From Paraglaciecola algarum (GTDB taxonomy: Bacteria; Pseudomonadota; Gammaproteobacteria; Enterobacterales; Alteromonadaceae): DNA of 64,000 nt. The notes under the pieces were generated by a model that was not told where the DNA came from, did not search any database, and was given only the letters and a program-made list of their open reading frames with translations. The translations under genes and the position numbers were made by a program. Positions 45,063 to 53,996 of this stretch are shown here, one piece after another (the stretch's first letter is position 1; the number at the start of each line of letters is the position of its first letter). The stretch spans positions 124,001 through 188,000 of the forward strand of contig NZ_JAKGAS010000002.1 of assembly GCF_021532655.1 (NCBI RefSeq). Direction: 5' to 3'.

Positions 45063-45969
45063 CTGGATTCTGCGTTGCAGAAAGTACTTGTATATCTTTA
45101 TCTTTTTCTAACCAAAGCTCGGTTAACCAGCGTTGAAACTTAACTCTTTGAGTGGGGTTTTCGAAGTAGTCAGAGCCAAAAGCGTCACTTTTTAATAACT
45201 CATCCACTGATTGTACTTTTACTTGCACTTGAACTCTGCGAACTTTACCGCTTACAAAATCCCAATATGAAGGGGTGCCATCGGGGTAATGTATGGTGAC
45301 GTCAAGTAATTTGTGTAGTTGTTCGCCCATAGCACCCAACACAAAGGCGATACCGCCAGCTTTGGGTTTAAGTAAATGTTGAAATTGCCCCGACTGTCTT
45401 TTGTGTTTTTCGTCGGTTAGTCGAGTGCCTTCAACAAAATTCATTATACTGACAGGCTTGTGTTTGAATTTTTCGCAGGCTTTGCGGGTGTTCTCTAAGT
45501 CTTTACCTTTTAAATCCGGGCGTTTGGCCAATAAGGCTTTGCTGTATCTGTGCATGAATGGGAAATCTAGGGCCCACCAAGCTAAACCTAAAAAAGGCAC
45601 CCAGATAAGTTCTTTTTTTAAAAAGAATTTTAAGAAGGGAATTTTTCGATTAAATACTCTTTGTAAAACTAATATATCCACCCAAGATCTGTGATTAGAA
45701 ATCACTAAATACCAGTCTTTAGTGCTCACCCCTTCTAATCCTGTTATTTCAATTTTAGTGCGACTAAAAAGGTTCTGATTCAAGGTATTTACACTGATCC
45801 ACATAGTTGCGCAGCCGTCCAATAAATACGACATAAATGTTTGCCAAATCGGGATAGGCAACAACTTTAAGAATGAAAAGACTAATATGGGGATCAGCCA
45901 CAAAATCGTATTAAGAAAATAGATTAATGTCGAAATGGCACCAAAAATTACTGAAAAAACTGCAAACAT
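45055..45969 (-). CDS. Acyltransferase, PlsC/YihG-like (first of a tandem pair)
   Basis: A 304-aa membrane acyltransferase. Two hydrophobic stretches lie in residues 1-40, followed by NHRSWVD (HX4D) near 92-98, and FVEGTRLTDEKHKRQ with the glutamate and arginine of the PlsC acceptor site. It resembles E. coli YihG. It is the head of an operon with a second acyltransferase and an MscS-type channel, suggesting a membrane-lipid or turgor-related role. Confidence 0.88.
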   Translation of the reverse strand: MFAVFSVIFGAISTLIYFLNTILWLIPILVFSFLKLLPIPIWQTFMSYLLDGCATMWISVNTLNQNLFSRTKIEITGLEGVSTKDWYLVISNHRSWVDILVLQRVFNRKIPFLKFFLKKELIWVPFLGLAWWALDFPFMHRYSKALLAKRPDLKGKDLENTRKACEKFKHKPVSIMNFVEGTRLTDEKHKRQSGQFQHLLKPKAGGIAFVLGAMGEQLHKLLDVTIHYPDGTPSYWDFVSGKVRRVQVQVKVQSVDELLKSDAFGSDYFENPTQRVKFQRWLTELWLEKDKDIQVLSATQNPDA

Positions 45970-46211
45970 AATAACAACAACTCCAAAGACTAGGGCTGAT
46001 GGCCTTCGGGGGACAAATTTTATTGAAGGTCAACAGACCACGGGATTCTAAACTATCGGTAATCTAGTGCAAAGTGAAGTGTTATAACAAACTAACAAAT
46101 GTCGCAAATATTTACATTTAAGCCTAAGTAAATAGTGATTAGCACTTTAACTGTTTCAATTTGTGTATCATTATTTGTTATTCAGTTTTGATAGTAAGAG
46201 TAGTTTTCTAT

Positions 46212-49103
46212 ATGAATAAACCTGCAATATTATGTGTTGGCATTGTCTCATTAATGAGTTTAAGTGCCTGTAGTGTGAAAGACTCTGTTGTAGATTCTCA
46301 TGTTTCTACCAAACAAACTTCCCCATCGTTATCTTTGCCCGCCGGCATAAAGAAAATTACTTCAGTCACTAAAAAAGATGAAGCATTGGTTATCCCTTTT
46401 AATAAATATGAACTAGATAATGGGTTAACGCTTATATTGCATCCTGATAATTCTGATCCGTTAGTGCATGTTGATATTACCTACCATGTTGGCTCTGGCA
46501 GAGAAGAGGTAGGTAAATCTGGTTTTGCCCACTTTTTTGAACACATGATGTTTCAAGGCTCAGAAAACGTAGCAGATGAACAACATTTTGCTTTGATCAC
46601 AGAATCCGGTGGCACCTTGAATGGTTCAACGTCTACCGATAGAACTAATTATTACGAGACTGTACCGGCTAACCAATTAGAACGTATGTTGTGGTTAGAA
46701 GCCGACCGTATGGGTTTTTTCTTAGATGCTGTGACTCCAGAAAAATTTGAAAATCAAAGAGAAACCGTTAAAAACGAACGTGGACAAAATTACGATAATC
46801 GTCCTTACGGGTTACTTAGAGAGAGAGTGAATGAGGCCATGTACCCAGAAGGGCATCCTTATTCTTGGTTAACTATTGGTTATATCGAAGATTTAAACCG
46901 CGCCAATTTAAATGATTTAAAAAAGTTTTTTTTACGTTGGTACGGCCCTAACAATGCGACTTTAACCATAGGCGGTGACTTTGACGAGGCACAAACTTTG
47001 GCTTGGGTTAAAAAATACTTTGGCGGCATTCCAAGAGGGCCAGAAGTTGAAGATCCTGAATATACTCAAGTGACTTTGCCTGAAGACCGCTATATATCAA
47101 TGGAAGATAATGTTTCAATGCCTTTGATGTATATGGCCTATCCAACGGTACATGTTAATCATCCAGATGAAGCGCCTTTAGACGTACTTATGTCTATTTT
47201 AGGCTCAGGTAAAACCTCCTTGCTATACAAAAATATGGTGAAAAATGGCAAAGCAGTTCAAGCGCAAGCAGGGCATGGTTGCAGCGAACTAAGTTGTACA
47301 TTTACCTTATATGGCTTTTCTACTCCAGGTACCTCCTTAGCTGAACTAGAAAAAATTGCCCGTGATTCATTGTTAGAATTTGAAAGCCGAGGAGCCCAAG
47401 ATGACGATATCGAGCGGGTTAAAGCAGGCATAGTGTCAGGCATGATATACGGCCTTGAAAGTGTTAGCGGTAAAGTAAGTAAGCTTGCCGCCTATCAAAC
47501 CTTTCGAAATAACCCAAATGGTATTGGGCATGATGTTGCACGTTATGAAGGTGTGACGAAAGCAGATGTAATGCGGGTTTATAAAAAATATATAAAAGAC
47601 CAACACTCTGTAGTCATGAGCATAGTGCCTAAAGGACAAGGCGATAAGATAATCAAACCAGATACATGGCAAAGATATGAGCGCAATATACCCGATAATG
47701 AAGATACGTCTGATTTAGTTCTACGTCCTGGAACCTCTGATTTTGATCGCTCGGTTATTCCTCCATCGGGTAAAAACCCCAGTATTAGTGTGCCGGAAAT
47801 TTACCGAGCTCAAACTAAAAATGGTATCAAGCTGTTGGGTGCCATAAATAGTGAAGTACCTACCACTACTATACGTTTACGCATACCTGCGGGGCAAACT
47901 AGAGAAAGTGTTGCTAAATTGGGCTTAGCATCGTTAACCGCCGCTATGGTTGGCGAGCAAACCCGCCTATCTAGCGCCGAAGATTTATCTAATAAGTTAC
48001 AAAAGCTCGGCTCTCAAGTTAGTTTTGCGGCCGGTGATAAATTCACTACTTTGAATATTCGAAGCTTAACTAAAAATTTAGATCAGACTTTAGCCATAGC
48101 GTTTGAAAAATTAACTCAGCCTAAATTTGATCAAGCAGATTTCACTCGCTTACAAAAACAACAAATTGAAGGTTTAAAAAACGCCAAGAAAAATGCCAGC
48201 ACGACCGCCAGCAATACATTTAATCAATTGTTATTCGGAAACAATAATAGTTTTGCTTATGCTGATAATGGCAGTGTAGCAACAGTTGAAAAGCTTACAT
48301 TAGAAGATGTAAAAACTTTTTATCAACAACATTATGGCCCACAAAAAGCTGAGTTAATTGTGGTAAGTAACTTAAATAACAAACAAGTTAACGCAGCTAT
48401 ATCAGGGTTGGAATTATGGCAAGGTAACACAAGTAGCATGCCTGCAATCCAAGCCTTCCCTGAGTTAAGTGCGGGCACCTTGTATTTTATAGATAAGCCT
48501 GATGCAGCCCAATCAGAAATTCGTATTGGTAAACGTGCTCTTAACTATGACGCCACTGGTGAATATTACCGAGCAGATTTAATGAACTACAACCTAGGCG
48601 GTGCATTCAACAGCCGTATCAACCTAAACCTTCGCGAAGATAAAGGATATACCTACGGTGCCTGGTCGTTATTTAGAGGTAATGAATTTCAGGGGACTTA
48701 TAAAGCGCAGGCCGGTGTGAGAGCAGATACCACCGCTGATTCCATCGTACAATTTAGAAATGAAATATCAGCTTATGCTGAAAAAGGCATGACTGACCAA
48801 GAACTACAATTTGTGAAAAATGCTATCGGCCAAAGAGACGCTCGTAATTTTGAAACACCCAGACAGAAGTTAAACTTTTTAGCTGAAATCATGACTTATA
48901 ATTTAGATAAAAGTTTCAAAGAGCAACAAAATGCCATTTTAGCTCAAATCACAAAAGACGAGCTTAATGCCTTAGCGACTAAACATTTAAAATTGGATGA
49001 AATGATTACTGTGGTAGTGGGAGATAAAGCAAAAGTATTCGATAGTCTTAAACCATTGTTTAAAAACATCGTTGAATTAGATCCTGAAGGAAATCCTCTA
49101 TAA
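46212..49103 (+). CDS. Tandem M16 zinc metallopeptidase, lipoprotein
   Basis: About 963 aa with two M16 domain pairs. The start ATG at 46212 gives a signal peptide with lipobox LSAC (Cys20); a TTG 51 bases upstream would add an unlikely N-terminus. The N-terminal half has the inverted zinc motif HFFEH (His107, Glu110, His111) with the downstream glutamate helix around ENQRETVKNERGQNYDNRP. The C-terminal half lacks an HxxEH motif and is a structural partner, as in insulysin-like enzymes. It probably degrades peptides in the periplasm or at the outer membrane. A strong terminator follows. Confidence 0.93.
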   Translation: MNKPAILCVGIVSLMSLSACSVKDSVVDSHVSTKQTSPSLSLPAGIKKITSVTKKDEALVIPFNKYELDNGLTLILHPDNSDPLVHVDITYHVGSGREEVGKSGFAHFFEHMMFQGSENVADEQHFALITESGGTLNGSTSTDRTNYYETVPANQLERMLWLEADRMGFFLDAVTPEKFENQRETVKNERGQNYDNRPYGLLRERVNEAMYPEGHPYSWLTIGYIEDLNRANLNDLKKFFLRWYGPNNATLTIGGDFDEAQTLAWVKKYFGGIPRGPEVEDPEYTQVTLPEDRYISMEDNVSMPLMYMAYPTVHVNHPDEAPLDVLMSILGSGKTSLLYKNMVKNGKAVQAQAGHGCSELSCTFTLYGFSTPGTSLAELEKIARDSLLEFESRGAQDDDIERVKAGIVSGMIYGLESVSGKVSKLAAYQTFRNNPNGIGHDVARYEGVTKADVMRVYKKYIKDQHSVVMSIVPKGQGDKIIKPDTWQRYERNIPDNEDTSDLVLRPGTSDFDRSVIPPSGKNPSISVPEIYRAQTKNGIKLLGAINSEVPTTTIRLRIPAGQTRESVAKLGLASLTAAMVGEQTRLSSAEDLSNKLQKLGSQVSFAAGDKFTTLNIRSLTKNLDQTLAIAFEKLTQPKFDQADFTRLQKQQIEGLKNAKKNASTTASNTFNQLLFGNNNSFAYADNGSVATVEKLTLEDVKTFYQQHYGPQKAELIVVSNLNNKQVNAAISGLELWQGNTSSMPAIQAFPELSAGTLYFIDKPDAAQSEIRIGKRALNYDATGEYYRADLMNYNLGGAFNSRINLNLREDKGYTYGAWSLFRGNEFQGTYKAQAGVRADTTADSIVQFRNEISAYAEKGMTDQELQFVKNAIGQRDARNFETPRQKLNFLAEIMTYNLDKSFKEQQNAILAQITKDELNALATKHLKLDEMITVVVGDKAKVFDSLKPLFKNIVELDPEGNPL

Positions 49104-49133
49104 AGTTGGTCGAATAGTCCCAAAGATTTAAAG

Positions 49134-49160
49134 CCAGTGCACAACATGCACTGGTTTTTT
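49134..49160 (+). terminator. Rho-independent terminator of the M16 peptidase gene
   Basis: CCAGTGCA and TGCACTGG form an 8-bp stem with a CAACA loop (49134-49154), followed by six T on the plus strand. It lies 30 bp after the stop. Confidence 0.88.
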
Positions 49161-49200
49161 AGTGTCTATATGGTAATTATTTACTGGAATTAGTATTAAC

Positions 49201-50397
49201 TTAAACTGTCAGTGTTTCTGCTTTTTTGCCCATGATTTTAATGTTGTCTGCAAACATCTCTACGGTTTCCATTTGAGCGACACAGCAGGATAAGTTTGCG
49301 TTTTGTAAGGCCCATAAGTAGGATTTAGCAAATTTAGATAAGCTCGGATCTGGGAGCGTAGTGTTGAGTTTTTTTAACCTCCAACTGTCTTCATTCTTCC
49401 ATTCTGGTTGGTCTTCCATCCATAAGAGTCTTGCTACTTTCATGGCCACCATACCTAGTCCAGCTTCTTTAGCTTTATATATCAGATTTTCTAGCGCCGC
49501 ATGATTTGCAATATTGTAAGCAAACATAGTCGCGTCATAATACCCAACCTCAATGGCTTTGGATAAATTACCTGCCACATCATTATGAAATGAAACTGCG
49601 GAAGCGCGAATTAACCCTTTTTGTTTAAACTCAGAGAATAACTCTTTAAGCACTTCATCATCCATCATTTCGGGCATAGCAATGCCATGTGGGCAGTGTA
49701 AAACGTCTACATAATCCGTTTTCAGGCGTTTTAATCCACTTTCTAATAACCCATAAGTGTGTTTTTTAATCTTAGACTTCCATTCTGATTTGAAACCATA
49801 TTCTTGCTTAAGCACATGGTAATAATAGGCTTCAAAGACCTGCTTACTTTGCCCATCCCAAAAGTCCATGTGGTAACCAGGTTTTAATACACCTCGGTAT
49901 TCAATCATTTGATCCGCTTTTTTTCTTAATGCGTCTTTTTTGCCTTGTGGCAGACCTTTGTCAATATCCCTAAGAACGCTATGTAAATAACCACCATAAT
50001 GACTTAATTTGGTCGACAAAAATATTTTTTCACGAATACCTTTTTGGGCTATGTAGTTACCTAAGTTTGATTCGACTTGCCCTTGAGTGTAGGCAGCTGC
50101 GGTATCTAAGTAATTGACTCCTCGTTCAATTCCATAGTCCAGCACTGGGTAAAAAGATTCGTTTTTATAAGGATAGGTACCCACTACTAACTCGGATACC
50201 ATCATTCCAGTTTTGCCTAACATGCGGTAGTGAGCGCCCGACTGTTTATTTCGCCACTCTGGTTGAATAGCAGGTATAGGCGATTTTTTATTCTGCGGTT
50301 CTGATGCAGAAAGTAATCCGGGGGATAGAGCTAAGCCAACCGAAGCTGCAGCAGTCTTTTTAAAAAAGTCTCTTCGAGAATTGTCTTGGTTTGCCAT
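49201..50397 (-). CDS. Tat-exported aldo/keto reductase
   Basis: About 398 aa. A twin-arginine signal SRRDFFKKTAAASVGLALS (about 8-26) directs folded export. The TIM-barrel reductase follows: MVSELVVGTYPY, VNYLDTAAAYTQGQVESNLG (catalytic Asp and Tyr), LSTKLSHYGG (Lys) and DVLHCPHG (His). An NADPH partner in the periplasm would be unusual, so cofactor and substrate are open questions. The ATG at 50397 is chosen because GAGGAA lies eight bases before it; the longer reading from 50523 is unlikely. Confidence 0.85.
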   Translation of the reverse strand: MANQDNSRRDFFKKTAAASVGLALSPGLLSASEPQNKKSPIPAIQPEWRNKQSGAHYRMLGKTGMMVSELVVGTYPYKNESFYPVLDYGIERGVNYLDTAAAYTQGQVESNLGNYIAQKGIREKIFLSTKLSHYGGYLHSVLRDIDKGLPQGKKDALRKKADQMIEYRGVLKPGYHMDFWDGQSKQVFEAYYYHVLKQEYGFKSEWKSKIKKHTYGLLESGLKRLKTDYVDVLHCPHGIAMPEMMDDEVLKELFSEFKQKGLIRASAVSFHNDVAGNLSKAIEVGYYDATMFAYNIANHAALENLIYKAKEAGLGMVAMKVARLLWMEDQPEWKNEDSWRLKKLNTTLPDPSLSKFAKSYLWALQNANLSCCVAQMETVEMFADNIKIMGKKAETLTV

Positions 50398-50685
50398 GGC
50401 TTGATTCCTCATCTTTACAGCTGCAGTTATATTACGCTCAATCCTATTCTTTGAATACTGTTTATTGTAAATAATGTGTAATTTCGGGTTGATCATACAA
50501 GCTGTCAGAGGGTAGATTTTCATTTTGCCAAAGTATTGTTCTCATTGATCACCAAATCATTAAGAGATACTTTTAGTTGAGCCAAGATTTATATATAGCC
50601 TATAGCCAAAATATGTCCGAAATACTATAGATTAGAGGCTGTTTATCATTGGTGTATGTTGTCATTAAGGCTAATTTCATCCTGG
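50398..50685. other. Non-coding stretch between divergent genes
   Basis: A gene-free, AT-rich interval between the Tat reductase (minus) and dusA (plus). I see no repeat or strong hairpin. It must carry the promoters of both genes; only one candidate on the dusA side is recorded separately. Confidence 0.6.
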
Positions 50686-50715
50686 TTGGTATTGAAATTT
50701 AAAATCAGCTAAAAT
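50686..50715 (+). promoter_or_regulatory. Candidate sigma-70 promoter of dusA
   Basis: TTGGTA (50686-50691) and TAAAAT (50710-50715) are spaced by 18 bp, followed by GCGCGCC. This -10 region also holds the ATG at 50714 that could be mistaken for the start. With the start placed at 50753 the leader is about 30 nt. Confidence 0.5.
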
Positions 50716-50752
50716 GCGCGCCTTTTCTAATCAGCAAATATTAAGGCTACAG

Positions 50753-51781
50753 ATGGCTTCACCAATTAATCGCACTATTTCTGTCGCGCCTATGCTCGAT
50801 TGGACAGATAAACATTGTCGTTATTTTTTGCGACAAATATCCCAACATACTTTGTTATACACAGAAATGGTCACTACAGGTGCGATTATTTTTGGTAAAG
50901 GTGATTACCTTGCTTATAACGATGCCGAACATCCTGTTGCTTTACAGTTAGGTGGTTCTGATCCTACTGACATGGCTAGGTGTGCCGTAAAGGCGCAAGA
51001 GTATGGTTATGACGAAGTGAACATAAACGTTGGTTGTCCATCTGATCGGGTACAAAACGGTCGTTTTGGTGCGTGTTTAATGGCTGAGCCTGAAACCGTC
51101 GCTCAATGTATAAAAGCCATGCAGGCTGAAGTGGATATTCCGGTAACAGTGAAATCAAGAATTGGTATTGACGATATGGACGAATACCGGGACTTAACCA
51201 ATTTTATTGATGTGGTGGCCGATGCTGGTTGTGAGATTTTTACCGTGCATGCCCGTAAGGCTTGGCTTAAAGGTTTAAGCCCCAAACAAAATCGTGATGT
51301 ACCGCCTTTGATGTACGACAGGGTGTATCAGTTAAAGCAAGAATTTGCTGATCTACACATTAGCATCAATGGTGGGGTAAAAACCTTAGATGACACAGCA
51401 AATCACCTTCAACACTTAGATGGTGTAATGATTGGCCGCGAGGTTTACAGCAATCCATATATTTTAGCTGAAGTTGATCAGCGTTTTTATCAAGGTACTA
51501 CATCCACTGCCACTAGGCCTGCAAAAACTCGCGTTGAAATCGTTCAAGCTATGTTGCCTTACATTGAACAACAAATTGAACTAGGTGCACGACCATGGCA
51601 TGTAGCTAGGCATATGTTGGGGTTGTTTCAAGGTCAACCTGGTGGGCGTATTTGGCGCCGGTATCTAAGCCAGAATGGCACTAAGCGGGACGCAGGTATT
51701 GAACTATTAACTGATGCCTTGGATACGTTATTGGAAGCACAAGCTCAAGCAACAAAATTTCAATCTGAGATGTTGCCTTAA
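50753..51781 (+). CDS. dusA: tRNA-dihydrouridine synthase A
   Basis: About 342 aa. DusA reduces uridine at positions 20 and 20a of tRNA with FMN and NADPH. The fold begins at TISVAPMLDWTDKHCRYF, with the catalytic Cys (about 95) in NVGCPSDRVQNGRFGACLM and VKSRIGIDD, VHARKAW, SINGGVKT and GVMIGREVYSNPY in the usual order. The ATG at 50753 has AAGG upstream and gives MASPINRTISV; ATG at 50714 overlaps the promoter's -10 box. A MITE-like element follows 20 bp after the stop. Confidence 0.95.
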   Translation: MASPINRTISVAPMLDWTDKHCRYFLRQISQHTLLYTEMVTTGAIIFGKGDYLAYNDAEHPVALQLGGSDPTDMARCAVKAQEYGYDEVNINVGCPSDRVQNGRFGACLMAEPETVAQCIKAMQAEVDIPVTVKSRIGIDDMDEYRDLTNFIDVVADAGCEIFTVHARKAWLKGLSPKQNRDVPPLMYDRVYQLKQEFADLHISINGGVKTLDDTANHLQHLDGVMIGREVYSNPYILAEVDQRFYQGTTSTATRPAKTRVEIVQAMLPYIEQQIELGARPWHVARHMLGLFQGQPGGRIWRRYLSQNGTKRDAGIELLTDALDTLLEAQAQATKFQSEMLP

Positions 51782-51801
51782 AAGGGCGGTATCTATAAAT
51801 A

Positions 51802-52098
51802 ATACCAATCCACCTTAATATGTGAGCGCTCAGAATGTATCCAGCGGATTTTGATTAAGGCGTCGCTGTGCAGTAATGGTTGTTCCCTTTCAAATAGCGA
51901 GAACCAGCTCTTTTTTAAAAAATAGGCGCAAAAGTCGCTGGGGCATTCCTATCAGGCGAGTTTTAAAAGGGTTTGCTCTGTGTTGCATGACCTCGAAAGA
52001 GAACTAGTTGTCTTCTAATAAAGAGCTATCAATCATGCGCCTTGATTAAACCCTTTTAAACTCTCGCTGAGTGACTACATATTAAGGTGGATTGGTAT
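51802..52098. mobile_element. MITE-like non-autonomous element, 297 bp
   Basis: Perfect 22-bp terminal inverted repeats at 51802-51823 and 52077-52098 (arms starting ATACCAATCCACCTTAAT). Inside, CTCAG/CTGAG and GCGAG/CTCGC pair, then a 13-nt arm TTTAAAAGGGTTT at 51962-51974 pairs with 52048-52060, so most of the element is one nested, imperfect palindrome. No open reading frame of transposase size exists. No clear target duplication can be seen. From memory, near-identical intergenic copies occur in other Alteromonadales genomes. Confidence 0.7.
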
Positions 52099-52243
52099 AA
52101 ACTCCCTCATAATTACTGCTTAATTCCTAAGATCCTGCTTGGTATAAATTCTCATTGGTAAATTTGACCACAGGTTGGTTAAAAAAGCCACTTTGTTGGG
52201 TTTGTACTAAATGTAATATTTATATTTCTCAAAATGAAAGAAT

Positions 52244-52279
52244 AAAAACCTAATAAAATCAACTGCATATAGGTTTTTT
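52244..52279 (+). terminator. Terminator-like hairpin before the sigma-54 promoter
   Basis: AAAAACCTA and TAGGTTTTT form a 9-bp, mostly A-T stem with a 17-nt loop and a T-run. It lies six bases before the sigma-54 site and could insulate the small-gene operon from upstream read-through. Confidence 0.5.
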
Positions 52280-52284
52280 AAGAG

Positions 52285-52301
52285 TTGGCACAACTATAGC
52301 A
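52285..52301 (+). promoter_or_regulatory. Sigma-54 promoter of the small-gene operon
   Basis: TTGGCACAACTATAGCA has GG (52287-52288) and GC (52299-52300) separated by exactly ten bases, the -24/-12 layout of RpoN promoters; the -12 box reads TAGCA rather than TTGCA. The expected start of transcription is near 52312, giving a leader of about 60 nt. Confidence 0.75.
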
Positions 52302-52372
52302 ATGGATACTGCGTATTAACAAATAACTGCCAAAATGGTTTGGCAGCACACACAAAACACAAGGAATATATT

Positions 52373-52654
52373 ATGTTTGCTAAATCTAAAATCGCCGCCG
52401 TTGCTTTAACTTTTGGTCTTGTTGCCAGCACTAGCGCTCAAGCTGTGGATGTTTCATTAGAAACTTATGTGACCAAATTAGTTAATCAGGCTATGACAGT
52501 TGCTCAACAAGAATTGCAAAATAGCTTAACTGAATCAGTGGTTAATACGGCTCAGAAAGTGAATTTAACTGAAGGTAAAGTGGTTAAAACTCGGGTAACT
52601 ATCACTGACATAAAACAGAATAAAGTTGAGGTAGCTAAAGTATCAGCTGAATAA
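52373..52654 (+). CDS. Small exported protein next to psp genes, unknown
   Basis: A 93-aa protein. The signal peptide (24 residues) ends in STSAQA before VDVSLETYV, so it is periplasmic or surface-bound. The mature part looks helical (YVTKLVNQAMTVAQQELQNSL) with a basic C-terminal half. I recognise no family. AAGGAA precedes the ATG at 52373. It lies under a sigma-54-type promoter and 11 bp before a second small gene. Confidence 0.75.
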   Translation: MFAKSKIAAVALTFGLVASTSAQAVDVSLETYVTKLVNQAMTVAQQELQNSLTESVVNTAQKVNLTEGKVVKTRVTITDIKQNKVEVAKVSAE

Positions 52655-52665
52655 GGAGGTGGTGT

Positions 52666-52818
52666 ATGTTTTATCAATCATCTTTGTTAGTTTTATTACT
52701 TATGCCAGTCATGACCTATTTAGCCGGTGCCCTTGCTTTTAGTGCGTTTCAATCAATACGCAAAAAGCCAGCACCAGCTGGTTATGCAAATTCTATTCGT
52801 TATCGAAACGGTCTCTAA
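52666..52818 (+). CDS. Small one-helix membrane protein next to psp genes, unknown
   Basis: A 50-aa protein with one membrane helix (about 6-28, LLVLLLMPVMTYLAGALAF) and a basic tail (SIRKKPAP, YRNGL). A very strong ribosome site, AAGGAGG, lies 8 bases before the ATG. The arrangement of a short hydrophobic helix with a basic tail recalls PspB/PspD-like proteins, but no sequence match is claimed. It is co-transcribed with the exported 93-aa protein, and its 3' end forms part of a terminator. Confidence 0.75.
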   Translation: MFYQSSLLVLLLMPVMTYLAGALAFSAFQSIRKKPAPAGYANSIRYRNGL

Positions 52819-52839
52819 TTGTTGTATTGACCGTTTTTT
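52807..52839 (+). terminator. Rho-independent terminator of the small-gene operon
   Basis: AACGGTC (52807-52813) and GACCGTT (52829-52835) form a perfect 7-bp stem with a 15-nt loop, followed by a T-run to 52839. The stem begins inside the final codons of the 50-aa gene, so the small-gene unit is separate from pspA. Confidence 0.8.
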
Positions 52840-53166
52840 GTTTTATCTGTTGTTACATTCTCTTCTACACATCAAATTATTATCAAGCCTTTAACCGTTG
52901 GGTTTCTTACACCCTTTTTACTTCATGATTTCACTCAAACTTTTCTATTATTTTTTATGCTTCTAGCCATGATGCTATTTGTGAATTCTCTTTAAACTGC
53001 TTGGATTTGTTTCACTTATCCGTCTTCTTTGGCGCTTTTTATTAATATCCATATTTAGGTTAAATTCACCAATACAGTGGTTAATTTCACTAAGTGGTCA
53101 ATTTGGTGGAAATCAAGGAAGTATAAAATAACCTTATAAAACAGTGTTTTAAGCTTGTTTTTGAAG
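52840..53166. other. Non-coding stretch upstream of pspA
   Basis: No gene and no pspF, although pspF usually sits divergently here in enterobacteria. The region is T-rich and could hold upstream activator sites for a sigma-54 enhancer-binding protein; I cannot define any. Confidence 0.55.
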
Positions 53167-53182
53167 TTGGCACACGACTTGT
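53167..53182 (+). promoter_or_regulatory. Sigma-54 promoter of pspA
   Basis: TTGGCACACGACTTGT has GG at 53169-53170 and TTGT ten bases on, fitting the -24/-12 sigma-54 pattern with T for C in the -12 box. The expected transcript start is near 53194, about 56 nt before the pspA ATG. Control of psp by sigma-54 and PspF is known from E. coli. Confidence 0.75.
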
Positions 53183-53249
53183 AATAGTTCTGGTAGTGCT
53201 GGAATAGCCCAGCAGTAAAACTCATTAATAATCTTTTGGAGGAATCAAA

Positions 53250-53909
53250 ATGGGTATGTTTTCAAGAATGTCGGACATAGTACAAGCAAACATTAATGCG
53301 ATTTTAGATAAGGCCGAAGATCCAGTTAAAGTGGTTAAGCTTCTAATTCAAGAAATGGAAGAAACTTTGGTTGAATTACGTTCAGTCGCCGCTTCTAACC
53401 TTGCTGAAAAACGTCATGTTGAACGTCAAGTTTCTAAGCTGCAGCAACAAGTTAAGGATTGGCAATCAAAAGCGACCTTAGCTATGGAGAAAGACAGGGA
53501 AGACCTAGCTAAAGCGGCACTAGTTGAAAAACACGCTTGCCAGCAAAAGTTAACTTCGCTTACTGAAGAAATGGCATTAGTCGATGAGTCATTATCTAAG
53601 TTGCAAGCCGATACAGGTAAACTTCAAGATAAGTTGGTTGAAGCAAGAGCTAAACAAAAATCGTTAATCATTAGAGAGCGTTCAGCGTCAGTACGTATGA
53701 CAGCTAAAAATAAAACTCACTCAATAAAAATTGATGATGCCATTGTTAAGTTCGAGCAATACGAACGTCGAATTGATGATTTAGAAGCCCAAGTTGATGC
53801 CTATGACTTAGTTAATGAGTCCCAAGGTTTAGATGCTCAGTTCAAAGAACTAGAAAATGAAAGTTTAATTGAACAAGAGTTAGAAGCATTGCGTAAAAAA
53901 GTGGCTTAG
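53250..53909 (+). CDS. pspA: Phage shock protein A
   Basis: A 219-aa coiled-coil ESCRT-III-like protein. PspA binds the inner membrane to keep the proton gradient under stress, and inhibits PspF in E. coli. The amphipathic N-terminus MGMFSRMSDIVQANINAILDKAEDPVK is nearly standard, followed by MEETLVELR and long heptad-rich helices to FEQYERRIDDLE. GGAGG lies before the ATG. No pspB follows; a hairpin and then a short pspC follow. Confidence 0.97.
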   Translation: MGMFSRMSDIVQANINAILDKAEDPVKVVKLLIQEMEETLVELRSVAASNLAEKRHVERQVSKLQQQVKDWQSKATLAMEKDREDLAKAALVEKHACQQKLTSLTEEMALVDESLSKLQADTGKLQDKLVEARAKQKSLIIRERSASVRMTAKNKTHSIKIDDAIVKFEQYERRIDDLEAQVDAYDLVNESQGLDAQFKELENESLIEQELEALRKKVA

Positions 53910-53911
53910 AT

Positions 53912-53928
53912 CCACTAGTTGCTAGTGG
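53912..53928 (+). promoter_or_regulatory. Hairpin between pspA and pspC
   Basis: CCACTAG and CTAGTGG form a perfect 7-bp stem with a TTG loop right after the pspA stop. A further CACTAG at 53942-53947 can pair with the same CTAGTG in an alternative fold, just before a T6 run. It could reduce read-through into pspC or protect the pspA mRNA 3' end. Confidence 0.5.
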
Positions 53929-53996
53929 CATGAGCTTTAGTCACTAGCGACTCTTTTTTGTAATGATTATTGAATCGGATTTCTAAGGAGAATTCT

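Noticed and set aside
50714..50752. dusA start at ATG 50714
   Set aside because: This ATG overlaps a good -10 box and lacks a ribosome site; the ATG at 50753 has one and fits the family.
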